Assembly: GCF_002197755.1 (NCBI RefSeq)
Contig: NZ_NHOT01000003.1
Location: forward strand, 1,054,001 to 1,118,000
Direction: 5' to 3'
DNA: 64,000 nt
DNA from: Pedobacter sp. AJM
Lineage (GTDB): Bacteria > Bacteroidota > Bacteroidia > Sphingobacteriales > Sphingobacteriaceae
Made by a program: the position numbers and the translations under genes
The notes under the pieces: generated by a model
What the model was told of the DNA's origin: nothing
What the model saw: the letters and a program-made list of their open reading frames with translations, nothing else
Databases searched by the model: none
Shown: positions 1 to 9,646 of the stretch, piece after piece
Layout: each line of letters starts with the position of its first letter
Position numbering within the stretch: position 1 is the first letter of the stretch

Positions 1-656
1 AAACACCCATAAGTTAACAGACAACATAAGTGAAGATTTGGTTGATTTGTTTTTAAATAATCAAGTACATTTCTTAGCTGCTTATCCGAATAAGGAACAT
101 GCAATGATGCTTTAGCTTTTGCAGGCTTAGTATTTTTAACAACGTTTTGTGTGGCAAATCCTTTTCTGACCATTTCATTAAAGAACATTCCTAAGCATCT
201 TCGCCTATTGATATAATTACGCTCACTGGTTTGAAATTTATTAAGGAAAGCTTCAACCTTATCAAGTTTTAGACTGTCACATTTACCATTTAAGTCTGAG
301 GATGGTAAGAAGTTAACAAACATGCGATATACAGCCTTAAGATTTCGCTTGTATAGATCACACAGATTTGAGCCAAGTTTTTCATCAAGAATAATTTTTA
401 GAGATTGTTTCAAACTTGGCTTTTCTGTTTCCATTTCAAAGGGATTCCAACCACTTTTTAAAGCTGTATTAACTTCAAATAATAACTGTTTTGTGAGTCT
501 TTCCCTATCTTTTGGATTGGTGTACTGATTGGGATTAATGTTTAGATTTAAGCAATTGCCATTGTAATGGCGTACTCGTTTACCATCGTAATTATAAATT
601 ACATACGCACGTCCTTTTGACGTTTTAGGAATAAAGATTTTTGGTGTTGTAAACAT
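1..656 (-). CDS. Tyrosine-type site-specific recombinase (integrase), N-terminal part, cut by window edge
   Basis: Reading from the ATG at 656-654, the frame stays open to position 1, giving about 218 residues. They begin MFTTPKIFIPKTSKGRAYV and look like a Bacteroidota phage or conjugative-element integrase: an N-terminal beta-rich arm-binding segment, then a helical core-binding (SAM-like) domain at about residues 80-190. The frame leaves the window within LLTYGC, the stretch that normally precedes the first catalytic Arg, so the Arg, His-x-x-Arg and Tyr residues cannot be seen. The gene reads away from a damaged tRNA-Arg 54 bp upstream, the usual position of int beside its attachment site. 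It probably mediates integration and excision of an element lying to the left of this window. Family assignment is fairly sure; activity cannot be judged. Confidence 0.8.
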   Translation of the reverse strand, partial: MFTTPKIFIPKTSKGRAYVIYNYDGKRVRHYNGNCLNLNINPNQYTNPKDRERLTKQLLFEVNTALKSGWNPFEMETEKPSLKQSLKIILDEKLGSNLCDLYKRNLKAVYRMFVNFLPSSDLNGKCDSLKLDKVEAFLNKFQTSERNYINRRRCLGMFFNEMVRKGFATQNVVKNTKPAKAKASLHVPYSDKQLRNVLDYLKTNQPNLHLCCLLTYGC

Positions 657-700
657 GGTTTAACCTCATTTGATGCCTCAAGGCTAAGATTAAACCATGT
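653..700. repeat. Inverted repeat across the integrase start codon
   Basis: ACATGGTTTAA (653-663) and TTAAACCATGT (690-700) are perfect 11-bp inverted arms. A smaller GCCT/AGGC hairpin lies between them (675-684). The left arm contains the integrase start codon, so the transcript could fold over its own initiation site. The repeat could equally be a recombinase or excisionase binding site, since it lies between int and the tRNA junction. Confidence 0.7.
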
Positions 701-709
701 AATATATTG

Positions 710-781
710 ATAATCAGACGAGAATCGAACTCATATCTAAAGTTTAGGAAACTTCTATTCTATCCGTTGAACTACGGGACC
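710..781 (-). tRNA. tRNA-Arg(CCT), 3' acceptor strand replaced (probable integration junction)
   Basis: Reading the minus strand from 781, the sequence has a tRNA-Arg layout: acceptor 5' strand GGTCCCG, D arm GTTC/GAAT, anticodon stem GAAGT/ACTTT with loop TTCCTAA (anticodon CCT), and T arm ATGAG-TTCGATT-CTCGT. The next seven bases are CTGATTA, whereas pairing with GGTCCCG needs CGGGACC, so the acceptor stem cannot form. The gene is intact up to the end of the T arm and then switches sequence 54 bp from the integrase start. This is what is left when a tRNA-targeting element replaces the 3' end. It is probably non-functional, unless the element end used elsewhere restores it. Confidence 0.75.
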
Positions 782-852
782 AAGTAATTTTAGATTTGCA
801 GAATTACGATTTTAGATTTACAAATGCAAAACCTAATCACAATTATTAACAA

Positions 853-2961
853 TTATCTGATTACACTACCTGCTTCAAATTTTTCAGCAGGTGCCACAAA
901 AGTAAGTTTTCCTTCTGAATTTTCCGCCATCAAAATCATACCTTGTGATAAAATACCTTTAATTTCTCTTGGGGCCAGATTGACAATAATGCTCACTTGT
1001 TTGCCTATAATATCTTCTGGCTTGTAATGTTCTGCAATGCCTGATACCACGGTGCGCTCATCTATACCCGTATTTACCGTTAACTTTAACAGTTTCTTTG
1101 TTTTCTCCACTTTTTCTGCAGCAACAATGGTGGCTACCCGAATATCCATAGCAGAGAAATCATCAAAATTAATATTTTCTTTTGCTGGTGTAGCTACGGC
1201 GTTGTTGGCGGCATTTGTTGATTTGCTCTGGTTGAGTTTTGCAATTTGAAAATCAATCTCCGCATCTTCAATTTTTTCGAACAACAGTACAGCCTCACCG
1301 ATATCATGTCCGCGTTTAATTAGATTTACTGAACCCGCATCATCCCATTCGTTCCCGCCATTTTTTAGCATATTCATCAGTTTCTCTGCCGTAAAGGGCA
1401 AAAAGGGTTCAATCAAAACCTGAATGTTAGCCGCAATTTGAATAGAAAGGTGTAAAATGGTACGTACCCGATCCTCATCCGTCTTAATCAATTTCCAGGG
1501 TTCAGTTTCTGCCAGGTATTTGTTTCCCAAACGGGCCACGTTCATCACTTCTGATAAAGCCTCCCTGAAACGATAATTTTCTATTGACGCAGAAATTTTA
1601 GCCGGATAGCTTGCCAACTCATCAATTACAGCCTGATCTACCGGCAAAATTTCCATACAGGTGGGTACGCTTCCATTGAAATATTTATGGGTAAGTACCA
1701 TCACGCGGTTAACGAAATTGCCCAAGATGGCAACCAATTCATTGTTATTCCTGGCCTGAAAATCTTTCCAGGTAAAATCATTGTCTTTGGTTTCAGGAGC
1801 CGTTGCGGTGAGCACATAACGTAAAACATCCTGTTTACCTTCAAACTCACGCAAATATTCATTTAACCATACCGCCCAGTTTTTTGAGGTCGATATTTTC
1901 TGGCCTTCCAGGTTTAAAAATTCATTGGCCGGCACATTATCTGCCAGGGTATATTCACCATGCGCCATTAACATGGCCGGGAAAATAATACAATGAAAAA
2001 CAATATTATCTTTTCCTATAAAATGAACGAGTTTGGTTTCATCACTCTTCCAGTACGCTTCCCAGCCACATTTATCGCTTTCGTAATTACTAATGTAATA
2101 CTCTTCAGCCTTCGGATTCCAGACATCCAATTTGGCATAATTACATAATTCCTTCGTGGCTGATATGTAGCCAATAGGTGCATCAAACCAAACATATAAC
2201 ACTTTACCTTCCGCGTCTCGGAGCGGCACACGCACACCCCAGTCCAAATCTCTGGTCATGGCACGCGGCTGCAAACCAGCATTTAACCAGCTTTGGCATT
2301 GCCCATATACATTTGGACGCCATTCTTTATGGCTTTCAATATAAGCCCTTAGCCTTTCTTCATATTGATCTAAAGGCAGGAACCAGTTTTTCGTTTCTTT
2401 TAGAATGGGCTGATCACCAGAAAGTGTAGATTTTGGATTAATCAGGTCTGTTGCATTAAGTGTGGAACCACAATTCTCACACTGATCACCATAGGCATTT
2501 TCATTACCACACTTCGGACAGGTACCGGTAATATAGCGATCGGCCAAAAACTGTTTGGCTGAAGGATCATAATACTGTTCGGTAACTTCTTCTGTAAAAA
2601 CACCCTTATCATACAGCGTTTTGAAGAATTCGGATGCAGTTTGGTGATGGGTATGGGATGATGTGCGGTGGTAAATATCAAAAGAAACCCCAAATTCTTT
2701 AAAAGAATCTCCGATAATTTTATGGTATTTATCTACCACTTCTTGTGGTGTGATCCCCTCACGTTTGGCTTTTAAGGTAATGGGCACACCGTTTTCATCA
2801 GATCCGCAAATAAACTTAACATCGCGTTTATTTGATCTCAGGTAACGGGCGTAAATATCAGCAGGGATATAAACACCTGCCAGGTGACCGATATGAACTG
2901 GTCCGTTGGTATATGGAAGTGCCGCAGTTACGGTATATCTTTTTATTTTACTATTATCCAA
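853..2961 (-). CDS. metG: Methionyl-tRNA synthetase (MetG) with C-terminal tRNA-binding domain
   Basis: Class I aminoacyl-tRNA synthetase charging tRNA-Met, cytosolic. With the start chosen here it has about 702 residues. The HIGH signature is literally HIGH at residues 23-26. A four-cysteine zinc knuckle (CPKC ... CENC) follows in the connective insert, the KMSKS loop is KISTS, and an anticodon-binding helical domain comes next. The last ~110 residues are an EMAPII/Trbp111-like OB fold that makes the enzyme a dimer. The frame is open upstream to 3081, but those residues are non-conserved and would overlap the divergent ldcA gene and a good -7 promoter box. I therefore start at the TTG at 2961-2959, just before [15 protein letters not shown]. 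The family is certain; the start is inferred. Confidence 0.95.
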   Translation of the reverse strand: MDNSKIKRYTVTAALPYTNGPVHIGHLAGVYIPADIYARYLRSNKRDVKFICGSDENGVPITLKAKREGITPQEVVDKYHKIIGDSFKEFGVSFDIYHRTSSHTHHQTASEFFKTLYDKGVFTEEVTEQYYDPSAKQFLADRYITGTCPKCGNENAYGDQCENCGSTLNATDLINPKSTLSGDQPILKETKNWFLPLDQYEERLRAYIESHKEWRPNVYGQCQSWLNAGLQPRAMTRDLDWGVRVPLRDAEGKVLYVWFDAPIGYISATKELCNYAKLDVWNPKAEEYYISNYESDKCGWEAYWKSDETKLVHFIGKDNIVFHCIIFPAMLMAHGEYTLADNVPANEFLNLEGQKISTSKNWAVWLNEYLREFEGKQDVLRYVLTATAPETKDNDFTWKDFQARNNNELVAILGNFVNRVMVLTHKYFNGSVPTCMEILPVDQAVIDELASYPAKISASIENYRFREALSEVMNVARLGNKYLAETEPWKLIKTDEDRVRTILHLSIQIAANIQVLIEPFLPFTAEKLMNMLKNGGNEWDDAGSVNLIKRGHDIGEAVLLFEKIEDAEIDFQIAKLNQSKSTNAANNAVATPAKENINFDDFSAMDIRVATIVAAEKVEKTKKLLKLTVNTGIDERTVVSGIAEHYKPEDIIGKQVSIIVNLAPREIKGILSQGMILMAENSEGKLTFVAPAEKFEAGSVIR

Positions 2962-2981
2962 AACAATTTTTATTAATTTGG

Positions 2982-2989
2982 CAAAGATA
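2982..2989 (-). promoter_or_regulatory. Putative Bacteroidota -7 box of metG
   Basis: TATCTTTG on the minus strand matches the TAnnTTTG -7 consensus exactly. It lies 21 bp before the proposed TTG start, which supports that start over the longer reading. I see no clear -33 TTTG. Confidence 0.5.
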
Positions 2990-3001
2990 AGTGTTTTGAA
3001 G

Positions 3002-3901
3002 ATGATTAAACAGCCCCCATATTTAAAAAAAGGAGATAAGATTGCCCTGGTATGCCCGGCCAAGAAATTACCGAAGTCCATTGATGAGGCTATAGCGATT
3101 TTAAGCAGCTGGGGATTGGAGGTTATTATAGGTGAGAGTGTGTATGCCAGCCACCATCAATTTGCCGGAACGGATGAGTTAAGGACTAAAGACATGCAGC
3201 AGTTTCTGGATGATCCGTCTATCAAAGCCATTATTGCAGGCAGGGGAGGCTATGGAACCATTCGGATTATTGATGAGCTGGATTTTACTCCATTTAACTT
3301 AAATCCTAAATGGATTATCGGATTTAGTGACATCACTGTTTTATTGTCACACATTATTTCGCAATGCGATGTGCAGTGCATCCATGGACAGATGCCTTAT
3401 ACTTTTGAAGAAAGTACACCTGAAGCAATTGATTCATTAAAAAGAGCTTTATTTGGCGAGCAACAGACTTATCAATACAAAAGTGAATTTCCAAATCGTA
3501 CCGGCGAAGCCACCGGCTTGTTAATTGGCGGAAACTTAACCTTACTCGCCATGTTACAGGGCTCTGTTTCGGAGATGGATTTCGACCATAAAATATTATT
3601 TCTCGAGGATGTTGGTGAACATGAATATAGCATTGACCGGATGTTGCGCATGCTTAAAAGAGCTGGCAAACTGGCCCATTTAAAAGGCTTGGTTATAGGA
3701 GCTTTTAATGAAATAGCAGCTGAAAAAATTCCATTCGGACAAACAGTAGAGGAGGTGATCTGGGATATTGTTCAGGAATATGATTATCCGGTTTGCTTTA
3801 ACTTTCCAACCGGGCATATTGATCACAACCTGGCGATGGTTCTGGGCACTGAAGTGAATTTGAAAATAAAAAACAATAACGTTCAATTTAAATATTTATA
3901 A
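3002..3901 (+). CDS. ldcA: LD-carboxypeptidase, peptidase family S66 (muramoyltetrapeptide carboxypeptidase)
   Basis: About 299 residues, the normal S66 length. The enzyme removes the terminal D-Ala from the murein tetrapeptide during cell-wall recycling and is usually cytosolic; no signal peptide is visible. The family's motifs are present: [17 protein letters not shown], the nucleophile loop in GFSDITVL, a conserved Glu around [16 protein letters not shown], and the C-terminal histidine in [10 protein letters not shown]. The frame is open 32 codons upstream, but [17 protein letters not shown] at 3002 is the typical N-terminus and avoids overlap with metG control sequences. It is followed after 1 bp by a DoxX gene, so the two are probably co-transcribed. 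Confidence 0.92.
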   Translation: MIKQPPYLKKGDKIALVCPAKKLPKSIDEAIAILSSWGLEVIIGESVYASHHQFAGTDELRTKDMQQFLDDPSIKAIIAGRGGYGTIRIIDELDFTPFNLNPKWIIGFSDITVLLSHIISQCDVQCIHGQMPYTFEESTPEAIDSLKRALFGEQQTYQYKSEFPNRTGEATGLLIGGNLTLLAMLQGSVSEMDFDHKILFLEDVGEHEYSIDRMLRMLKRAGKLAHLKGLVIGAFNEIAAEKIPFGQTVEEVIWDIVQEYDYPVCFNFPTGHIDHNLAMVLGTEVNLKIKNNNVQFKYL

Positions 3902-3902
3902 C

Positions 3903-4310
3903 ATGGCAATTTTAGATGGTTTAGGTAAATACCGCAATACCGGTTTATTGATTATGCGCATAGGCATTGGCATTATGTTTATTGTTCACGGCTTTCCGAA
4001 ACTGGCTGGCGGCCCTTCCGGGTGGGAGCAACTGGGCGGCAGCATGAAAGTAGTAGGCGTAAGTTTTTTACCCACCTTCTGGGGATTCATGGCCGCTGTT
4101 GCAGAAACCTTCGGAGGCTTTTTATTAATAGTAGGACTATTTTTCCGCCCCGCTTGCATAGCCCTGGTTTTTACCATGATTATTGCTGCACTGGTTCACT
4201 TTGGCAAAGGCGATGGATTGGGTGGTGCCAGCCATGCGATAGAGTTAGGCATTGTATTTTTCAGCTTAATTTTTATTGGCCCTGGAAAGTATAGCGTGGA
4301 TAAGAAATAA
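3903..4310 (+). CDS. DoxX family membrane protein
   Basis: 135 residues with four predicted hydrophobic segments, matching the DoxX/SURF4-like family. Visible landmarks are LLIMRIGIGIMFIVHGFPKL in the first helix, GFMAAVAETFGGFLLIVGLF in the second to third, and IELGIVFFSLIFIGPGKYS near the end. DoxX proteins are small inner-membrane proteins, some linked to redox stress or quinone-dependent complexes; the exact role here is unknown. It starts 1 bp after the ldcA stop, so it is likely translated from the same mRNA, though a functional tie to murein recycling is not established. Confidence 0.88.
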   Translation: MAILDGLGKYRNTGLLIMRIGIGIMFIVHGFPKLAGGPSGWEQLGGSMKVVGVSFLPTFWGFMAAVAETFGGFLLIVGLFFRPACIALVFTMIIAALVHFGKGDGLGGASHAIELGIVFFSLIFIGPGKYSVDKK

Positions 4311-4452
4311 TGGCACGCCGTTATCATAAATAAGCCGCCGAGGATTGAGTTTAAAATCTAAACAGCGCGCACATATAAAAAGCCACATGCATCGTTCTTC
4401 CTGTAGTTTTGGTAAATTATGTAATTACACCAATGGTAGGGCATATAATGAT

Positions 4453-4486
4453 AAAGGGGTGGAAACAAATGTTTCCACCCCCTTTA
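4453..4486. terminator. Bidirectional terminator between doxX (+) and susD1 (-)
   Basis: The stem GGGGTGGAAAC (4456-4466) pairs perfectly with GTTTCCACCCC (4471-4481) around an AAAT loop. T-rich DNA follows on both strands. It sits between convergent genes and can serve both. Confidence 0.85.
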
Positions 4487-4505
4487 TTTATTTTAGATTT
4501 TATTG

Positions 4506-5996
4506 TTAAAGTGTATTTACCAATGGATTAGTGTTTAACTCACCAATTGGGATCGGGAAAGTGTAACGCTGATCGGTAACCGGAATGGAAGCACCAGCAC
4601 CGAAAGATGGAATTGGAGCTGCTTTTCTGGCCAAATCGTTGTATCTGAATCCTTCAGCTAAAAGCTCAATTCTTCTTTCTTTAAGAATTGCAGTTTCTAA
4701 AGCTGTTGGCGTAGTTAATGCACCGTAAACATAAGAAGCATCAGAACGTGTACGTACAGCTTGCAACAATGCTTTTGAGCGAACAAGATTACCACCCGGA
4801 GCCAGTGCTTCTGCTTCAGCAACATTTAACAGCACTTCTGCATACCTGATAATCGGCACAAAATCAATGAACGGAGATACAGCACCATATTTAATAGGAT
4901 AGGAATGAAGTACACCGGAAATGGTGGCATCCTGAGTGAGCTGAGATTTACGGGCATCTGTTGTTGGCCAGGCTGGATCTACATAAATACCCGCTCCGGT
5001 TTTATTTAAAGAGAACTCCAGATTTCCGTTACCAGCCCAGCTATAGTAATATCCTAATTGATTTTGTGTTCCCGGCGCATTCGTATCTGCCATAGGGAAA
5101 GAGAATATTGATTCAGACGTTGTAAATGGTGCAGCAAAAACATTCACTACACTTGCCTGCAGTGCATGAGCAGTTCTTGCTGAATTGGTAAATGGCGCGG
5201 ATTGCGGAACCAGCTTATTGCCTTCCTCAATCACTTTCGCATAATTACCCATGGCTAAATATACACGTGTTTTTAAGGCTATGGCGCTATTTTTATGCGC
5301 ACGCGTAGTCCGCAATAAGGGAGTGGTATAAGTATCTGGCAAACCGGCTTCTGCTTCATCAAGATCTTTTAAAATCTGCGTATAAATGACTGCAACAGTA
5401 CTGCTTTTTAAGGCATTATTGGCCAAAGAAGTTTCAGGAGTTAAACGCAATGGCAAGCCTCTTGAAGCACCGTTATCAACAATATAGGGTTTTGCAAAAA
5501 TCTGGATCAGTGCGAAATAATTCAACGCCCTTAAAAATTTTGCCTCTCCTGCATAGTTTGCGTTTAATGCAGGGGTTAAAACAGTACTGTTTTTAGTTAA
5601 GCCATCCAGGAAAAGATTGGCCCTGTTAATGGTGAGGTATGCTTGTGAAAAGAAACTGGCAACATAAGTGTTCGTAGCGTTATTTGTGCCCTGATATACA
5701 TCATAACCCGTTACACTATTACCGGTTCTGTTAACAAATTCTTCGGCTCTGATATCATTATAGATCAGGTATCTTCCGCCAAATAAGGAACCATTTTTGG
5801 AAGAGGAATAAAGTCCGTTAATTTGGCCTAATATTCTCGTTGGATTAGCAAATGCATCCTGATCAGGAAGCGTTAGTTCCGGAGCCTTTTCCAGAAACTC
5901 TTTTTTACAGGAAGAGATGCTTCCAACTAAAGGAATTGCAAGTATAGCCGCAGTAGCTAACTTCAATTTATATGTTTTGATATGAAATAATTTCAT
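4506..5996 (-). CDS. SusD/RagB family outer-membrane lipoprotein (pair 1)
   Basis: 496 residues. The N-terminus is a lipoprotein signal with lipobox GSISSC; Cys30 is the likely lipidated residue, placing the protein on the outer membrane. The rest has the classical SusD layout: an N-terminal TPR-like SusD-like_3 region (for example EAKFLRALNYFALIQIFAKPY) and a C-terminal RagB/SusD domain ending in LKERRIELLAEGFRYNDLARK and a YTFPIPIGELNTNP tail. SusD proteins form a lid over the SusC pore and capture the substrate, a glycan or a peptide. The gene starts 18 bp after its susC partner and ends at a strong hairpin. The substrate cannot be told from sequence; no degradative enzyme lies next to it. 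Confidence 0.93.
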   Translation of the reverse strand: MKLFHIKTYKLKLATAAILAIPLVGSISSCKKEFLEKAPELTLPDQDAFANPTRILGQINGLYSSSKNGSLFGGRYLIYNDIRAEEFVNRTGNSVTGYDVYQGTNNATNTYVASFFSQAYLTINRANLFLDGLTKNSTVLTPALNANYAGEAKFLRALNYFALIQIFAKPYIVDNGASRGLPLRLTPETSLANNALKSSTVAVIYTQILKDLDEAEAGLPDTYTTPLLRTTRAHKNSAIALKTRVYLAMGNYAKVIEEGNKLVPQSAPFTNSARTAHALQASVVNVFAAPFTTSESIFSFPMADTNAPGTQNQLGYYYSWAGNGNLEFSLNKTGAGIYVDPAWPTTDARKSQLTQDATISGVLHSYPIKYGAVSPFIDFVPIIRYAEVLLNVAEAEALAPGGNLVRSKALLQAVRTRSDASYVYGALTTPTALETAILKERRIELLAEGFRYNDLARKAAPIPSFGAGASIPVTDQRYTFPIPIGELNTNPLVNTL

Positions 5997-6014
5997 GAAT
6001 ATGATGATTAATGA

Positions 6015-9000
6015 TTATAAACCTAAACTAATGCCAAATGTAAATGATCTGCCTTGAGGGATGGAGTTACGCTCTACACCACTTGCTAAATTACTATTAC
6101 CATTGGTCGAGATTTCCGGATCTACCCCGGTATAGTTCGTGATCAAAAATGCATTATTTACTGAAGCATAAACCCTCGCATTACTGATGCCTGATTTACC
6201 AAAAATGCTCTTAGGGATGCGATAACCGAAAGTTGCAGCCTGAAGGCGTAAAAAGTCGCCTTTTTCTACGTTGGCATCAATTGCGAAAGATGATCCATTT
6301 GAAACATTATCTCCATAAACTACTCTTGGAATATTAGTCTGCTGACCTGGAGTTGTCCAGGCATTTAACACTTCTGTTGAATTATTCCAAACACGCTGAT
6401 CTAATAAACCAGCACGAGAGCCATTGTAAATATAATTACCGCCAGAAAATGTAAACATCAGGTTAAGATCAAAATTACCATAGTTAAACGTATTGTTGAA
6501 ACCACCGTACCATTTAGGGAGTGTTCCGCCAATTACCTGTGCATCTCCTGCCGGTGATGGCGCTTGTGTGCCATCCAGATATGTCCATGCGTTTGCACCA
6601 CCAAAGTGTTGATATTGAACCTCACGTCCTGCAGCATTAATAAAGATTCTTCTTCCATTTGCAGGATTTACACCGTTTGTTCTTACGGCATAAATACTAC
6701 CAATTGATTCACCTACCCTTGTAACACTTGCAGATTCTAAACCGCCCGTAGTACCGATAATCTGTGATACGTTGGGATCTAAAGCTGTAACTTCATTTTT
6801 AATAGTTGTGAAGTTTAAATTGGCTGTCCATGAGAATTTATCTGTTTTAACAGGTGTACCGCCCAATGCAAATTCGAAGCCCTTATTATACATCGAGCCA
6901 ACGTTCGCAAGAATAGTACCTTGCGGATCATTCGGGATACCTTTTGATAATGCCTGAGGAACATTTAACAATAAATTATTAATGTCTTTTTTGAAGTAAT
7001 CTGCTTCGAAGGTTAACCTGTTATTAAATAAGGCAAGGTTTAAACCAAAATCTAACTGGTTACTAGTTTCCCACTTAAGCTCTTTATTACCAGCCTGTCC
7101 AAAGATCCATGCAAAAGGTGTAACGCCATATAAGCCTGGACTATAAGTAGTATACTCACTATAAGCCGGAACATTCGCATTACCTACGCGACCATAACTT
7201 GCCCTGATTCTTAGCGAATTTACCGTTTTAGCCAGTGATGAATTTTTGAAGAATTCTTCTTCGGAGATTGTCCAGCCAACTGACCCTCCACCAAAGTTAC
7301 CCCACTTATTTTCTGAAGACAAGGCCGAATTACCATCTCTTCTAAAGTTACCGCTGATGTAGTATTTTCCTTTATAGTTATAACTTGCGCTAGCCAGGTA
7401 TGCCTGAAAAGCAATTTCATTAATACCATTTCCGCCGGGTACATTTGTAGTATAAGTACCCTGAAATTGATTGAAGAAAGTTGGATCACCTAATCCCTGG
7501 CGAACAGCACCCCAGTTTACTGTTCTGGTATTTTGTACGTCGTTACCAACAGTTAAGTTTAAATTATGTACACCATCAAATGTTTTAACATATTGAAGGG
7601 TGTTAATCCAGTTCCAGTTATTTCTTCTGGCGGTATTATTATAAGCATAACCGTTATAAGAATATCCGTCGCCCTGAAGGGGATTCCAAAATTGAATATT
7701 TTCAGTATTGGCTCTTTCCCAAGAAAAATTAGATCTGAAATTTAAGCCTTCCAGAATTTTAAAATCGGCACCGAGATTGGTTAAAAACCTGTTATTCTCT
7801 GAGCTGTTTACATCCTTATCTACCAATACGGTAGGGTGTGCCCATGTACTGGTAATGAGGTTAGCTGCATTTCCGACATTATTGGCAGAAATATTATAAC
7901 CACCATTAGCATTATAAACGGGAACGTTTGGTGCAATGGCGATGGCAATACGTCCTAATCCTGATGAATTAAAGGCTGCACCCGGAGCCGAACCACTGTT
8001 GGGTGCCCTGTTAATGCTGTTGTTATAATTCACATTCATGCTTAAACTTAACCAGTCTGTAGCTTTATGAGTGGCATTCAAACGAGCAGAGTATCTTTTA
8101 AATGTATTATTTTTAAGGAAACCGTCCTGATCTGATAATCCACCAGATAAATAATAGGTTGTTTTAGCTGTTCCTCCGCTTAAAGTAACATTATGGTTTT
8201 GTGATTGAGCGGTTCTATATACCTCATCGTACCATTTGGTATCAACAAGTGATCCATCTGCATTATAACTCGGGAAGAAACTCCTGTTACTGGCATCTCT
8301 TTGTGTAGCAGGCACTGCATTTGGATTTAAAACCAAAGCATTTGCAACTGCCGTATTTTTACTATCAATATATTGCTGCGCATTCAAAAGTTCTGGTAAA
8401 CGAACGGCATTATTTACGCCATACCAGCCATCATAAGTAATTTTAGCATCACCGCTTTTTCCTTTTTTCGTGGTGATCACCAATACACCTGCTGCAGCCC
8501 TTGAACCATAAAGTGCTGTTGATGCCGCATCTTTCAAGATATCGATCGTTTCAATATCAGCAGGGTTGATATCACCAAGCGGATTGTTTGTTGCTGAGTT
8601 GGCAGATGCATCAGTTGTTGGAAATGGAATTCCATCAACAACCACTAAAGGAAATGAACTTAAAGAGATGGAGCTTACCCCACGTACCCTAATCACAGGT
8701 GGGTTGTTTAGCAAACCATTTGGCTGGATAATACTAACCCCTGCTGCCTGGCCTGTTAATCCTTGCACGAAACTCTGAACGGGTTTATCTTTTAAATCAT
8801 CTCCCTTTACACTCGCTGCTGACCCGGTAAAATCTCTCTTTTTTGTAACACCATAACCGGTTACAACAACATCAGTTAGTGTTCTTGAATCGCTTACCAA
8901 AGTCACATTTAGTGTACTTCCAGATCCAGTGCTACGTGTTTGGCTTGTGTATCCAATATACGTAAATTCTAAGGTAGACGTACTGGCAGATACACGAATA

Positions 9001-9182
9001 CTGTATTTACCATTTGCATCGGTAGTGGTTCCTCCAGATGCGCCTTTGATTTTTACACTTACACCAGGAAGTGGCATTCCGTCTTCCTTTCCTGTAACCG
9101 TACCAGTAATTGTTCTTTCTTGCGCCATTGCAGTACCTGCAACGAAAAGCAATATGAACAAACTTTGTAGAAGTTTTTTCAT
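6015..9182 (-). CDS. SusC/RagA family TonB-linked outer-membrane protein (pair 1)
   Basis: 1055 residues. A signal peptide ends at about residue 20 (TAMA-Q). A carboxypeptidase-regulatory-like beta-sandwich follows at about 23-100, then the TonB-box region DVVVTGYG at about 104-111, a plug at about 115-240 (ending in STALYGSRAAAGVLVITTKKG), and a 22-strand barrel ending FGISLGL. It lets large oligomers across the outer membrane using TonB energy, together with the SusD lid encoded 18 bp downstream. This is the last unit in transcription order of five. The first eight codons are almost identical to those of the other four susC genes. No sigma/anti-sigma regulator is adjacent, and the receptor lacks an N-terminal STN domain, so it is not a transducer type. 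Confidence 0.95.
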   Translation of the reverse strand: MKKLLQSLFILLFVAGTAMAQERTITGTVTGKEDGMPLPGVSVKIKGASGGTTTDANGKYSIRVSASTSTLEFTYIGYTSQTRSTGSGSTLNVTLVSDSRTLTDVVVTGYGVTKKRDFTGSAASVKGDDLKDKPVQSFVQGLTGQAAGVSIIQPNGLLNNPPVIRVRGVSSISLSSFPLVVVDGIPFPTTDASANSATNNPLGDINPADIETIDILKDAASTALYGSRAAAGVLVITTKKGKSGDAKITYDGWYGVNNAVRLPELLNAQQYIDSKNTAVANALVLNPNAVPATQRDASNRSFFPSYNADGSLVDTKWYDEVYRTAQSQNHNVTLSGGTAKTTYYLSGGLSDQDGFLKNNTFKRYSARLNATHKATDWLSLSMNVNYNNSINRAPNSGSAPGAAFNSSGLGRIAIAIAPNVPVYNANGGYNISANNVGNAANLITSTWAHPTVLVDKDVNSSENNRFLTNLGADFKILEGLNFRSNFSWERANTENIQFWNPLQGDGYSYNGYAYNNTARRNNWNWINTLQYVKTFDGVHNLNLTVGNDVQNTRTVNWGAVRQGLGDPTFFNQFQGTYTTNVPGGNGINEIAFQAYLASASYNYKGKYYISGNFRRDGNSALSSENKWGNFGGGSVGWTISEEEFFKNSSLAKTVNSLRIRASYGRVGNANVPAYSEYTTYSPGLYGVTPFAWIFGQAGNKELKWETSNQLDFGLNLALFNNRLTFEADYFKKDINNLLLNVPQALSKGIPNDPQGTILANVGSMYNKGFEFALGGTPVKTDKFSWTANLNFTTIKNEVTALDPNVSQIIGTTGGLESASVTRVGESIGSIYAVRTNGVNPANGRRIFINAAGREVQYQHFGGANAWTYLDGTQAPSPAGDAQVIGGTLPKWYGGFNNTFNYGNFDLNLMFTFSGGNYIYNGSRAGLLDQRVWNNSTEVLNAWTTPGQQTNIPRVVYGDNVSNGSSFAIDANVEKGDFLRLQAATFGYRIPKSIFGKSGISNARVYASVNNAFLITNYTGVDPEISTNGNSNLASGVERNSIPQGRSFTFGISLGL

Positions 9183-9581
9183 AAATTAGTTTAGTTTAGT
9201 TAATAAGAGCACAATATAAAATTTAACATCCTGTAAAGCAAATTTTACAAGCAAAAATCTTAAATGTATAATTTGACTAAAGAAAAGAAAACTACAATAA
9301 AAAAAATACAAAACAGATAAAATAAAGGGATATTACCCCATAAAAGATCAAAAAAATCTACCTCAACCCGTATATTTTTTATCAAAGATGATACAAATAC
9401 ATTAAAGCGGGATTAAAATATTCTTTAACAATAATATATCCAATCATTCCGGTGTTAACAGCTTAACATGGCAAGAAAAATTGTTTTTTATTATATAAAT
9501 TTCTCGTATAAAAATAAAATTTTAGTTTTTTAGCACCTATTGTTAATGTCAATATCTATTTATTAGAAATGATAATCTTCC
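9183..9581. other. AT-rich spacer upstream of susC1, no gene seen
   Basis: No credible coding frame. On the minus strand TTTG, 20 nt and TATATTGT lie within 60 bp of the susC1 start and make a plausible -33/-7 promoter, with an imperfect -7. A TGTTAAGCTGTTAACA doublet lies farther up at about 9452-9470. Confidence 0.4.
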
Positions 9582-9624
9582 AAAAAAAAGAGGCTGTATC
9601 ATTAATGAAATGATACAGCCTCTT
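9582..9624 (-). terminator. Rho-independent terminator of susD2
   Basis: A 16-bp stem (AAGAGGCTGTATCATT at 9588-9603 with its complement at 9609-9624) with a five-base loop is followed on the minus strand by eight T residues. It starts 22 bp after the susD2 stop codon. Confidence 0.93.
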
Positions 9625-9646
9625 AACGAGTTTGTGTAATTAGTGT

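Noticed and set aside
322..528. 68-codon plus-strand frame at the left end
   Set aside because: It is the complement of the integrase coding frame, which has clear protein similarity.
853..3081. Long reading of metG with 40 extra N-terminal residues
   Set aside because: The extra part has no conserved features, runs over the divergent ldcA start and covers a perfect -7 promoter box. A TTG start at 2961 gives the family's normal N-terminus.
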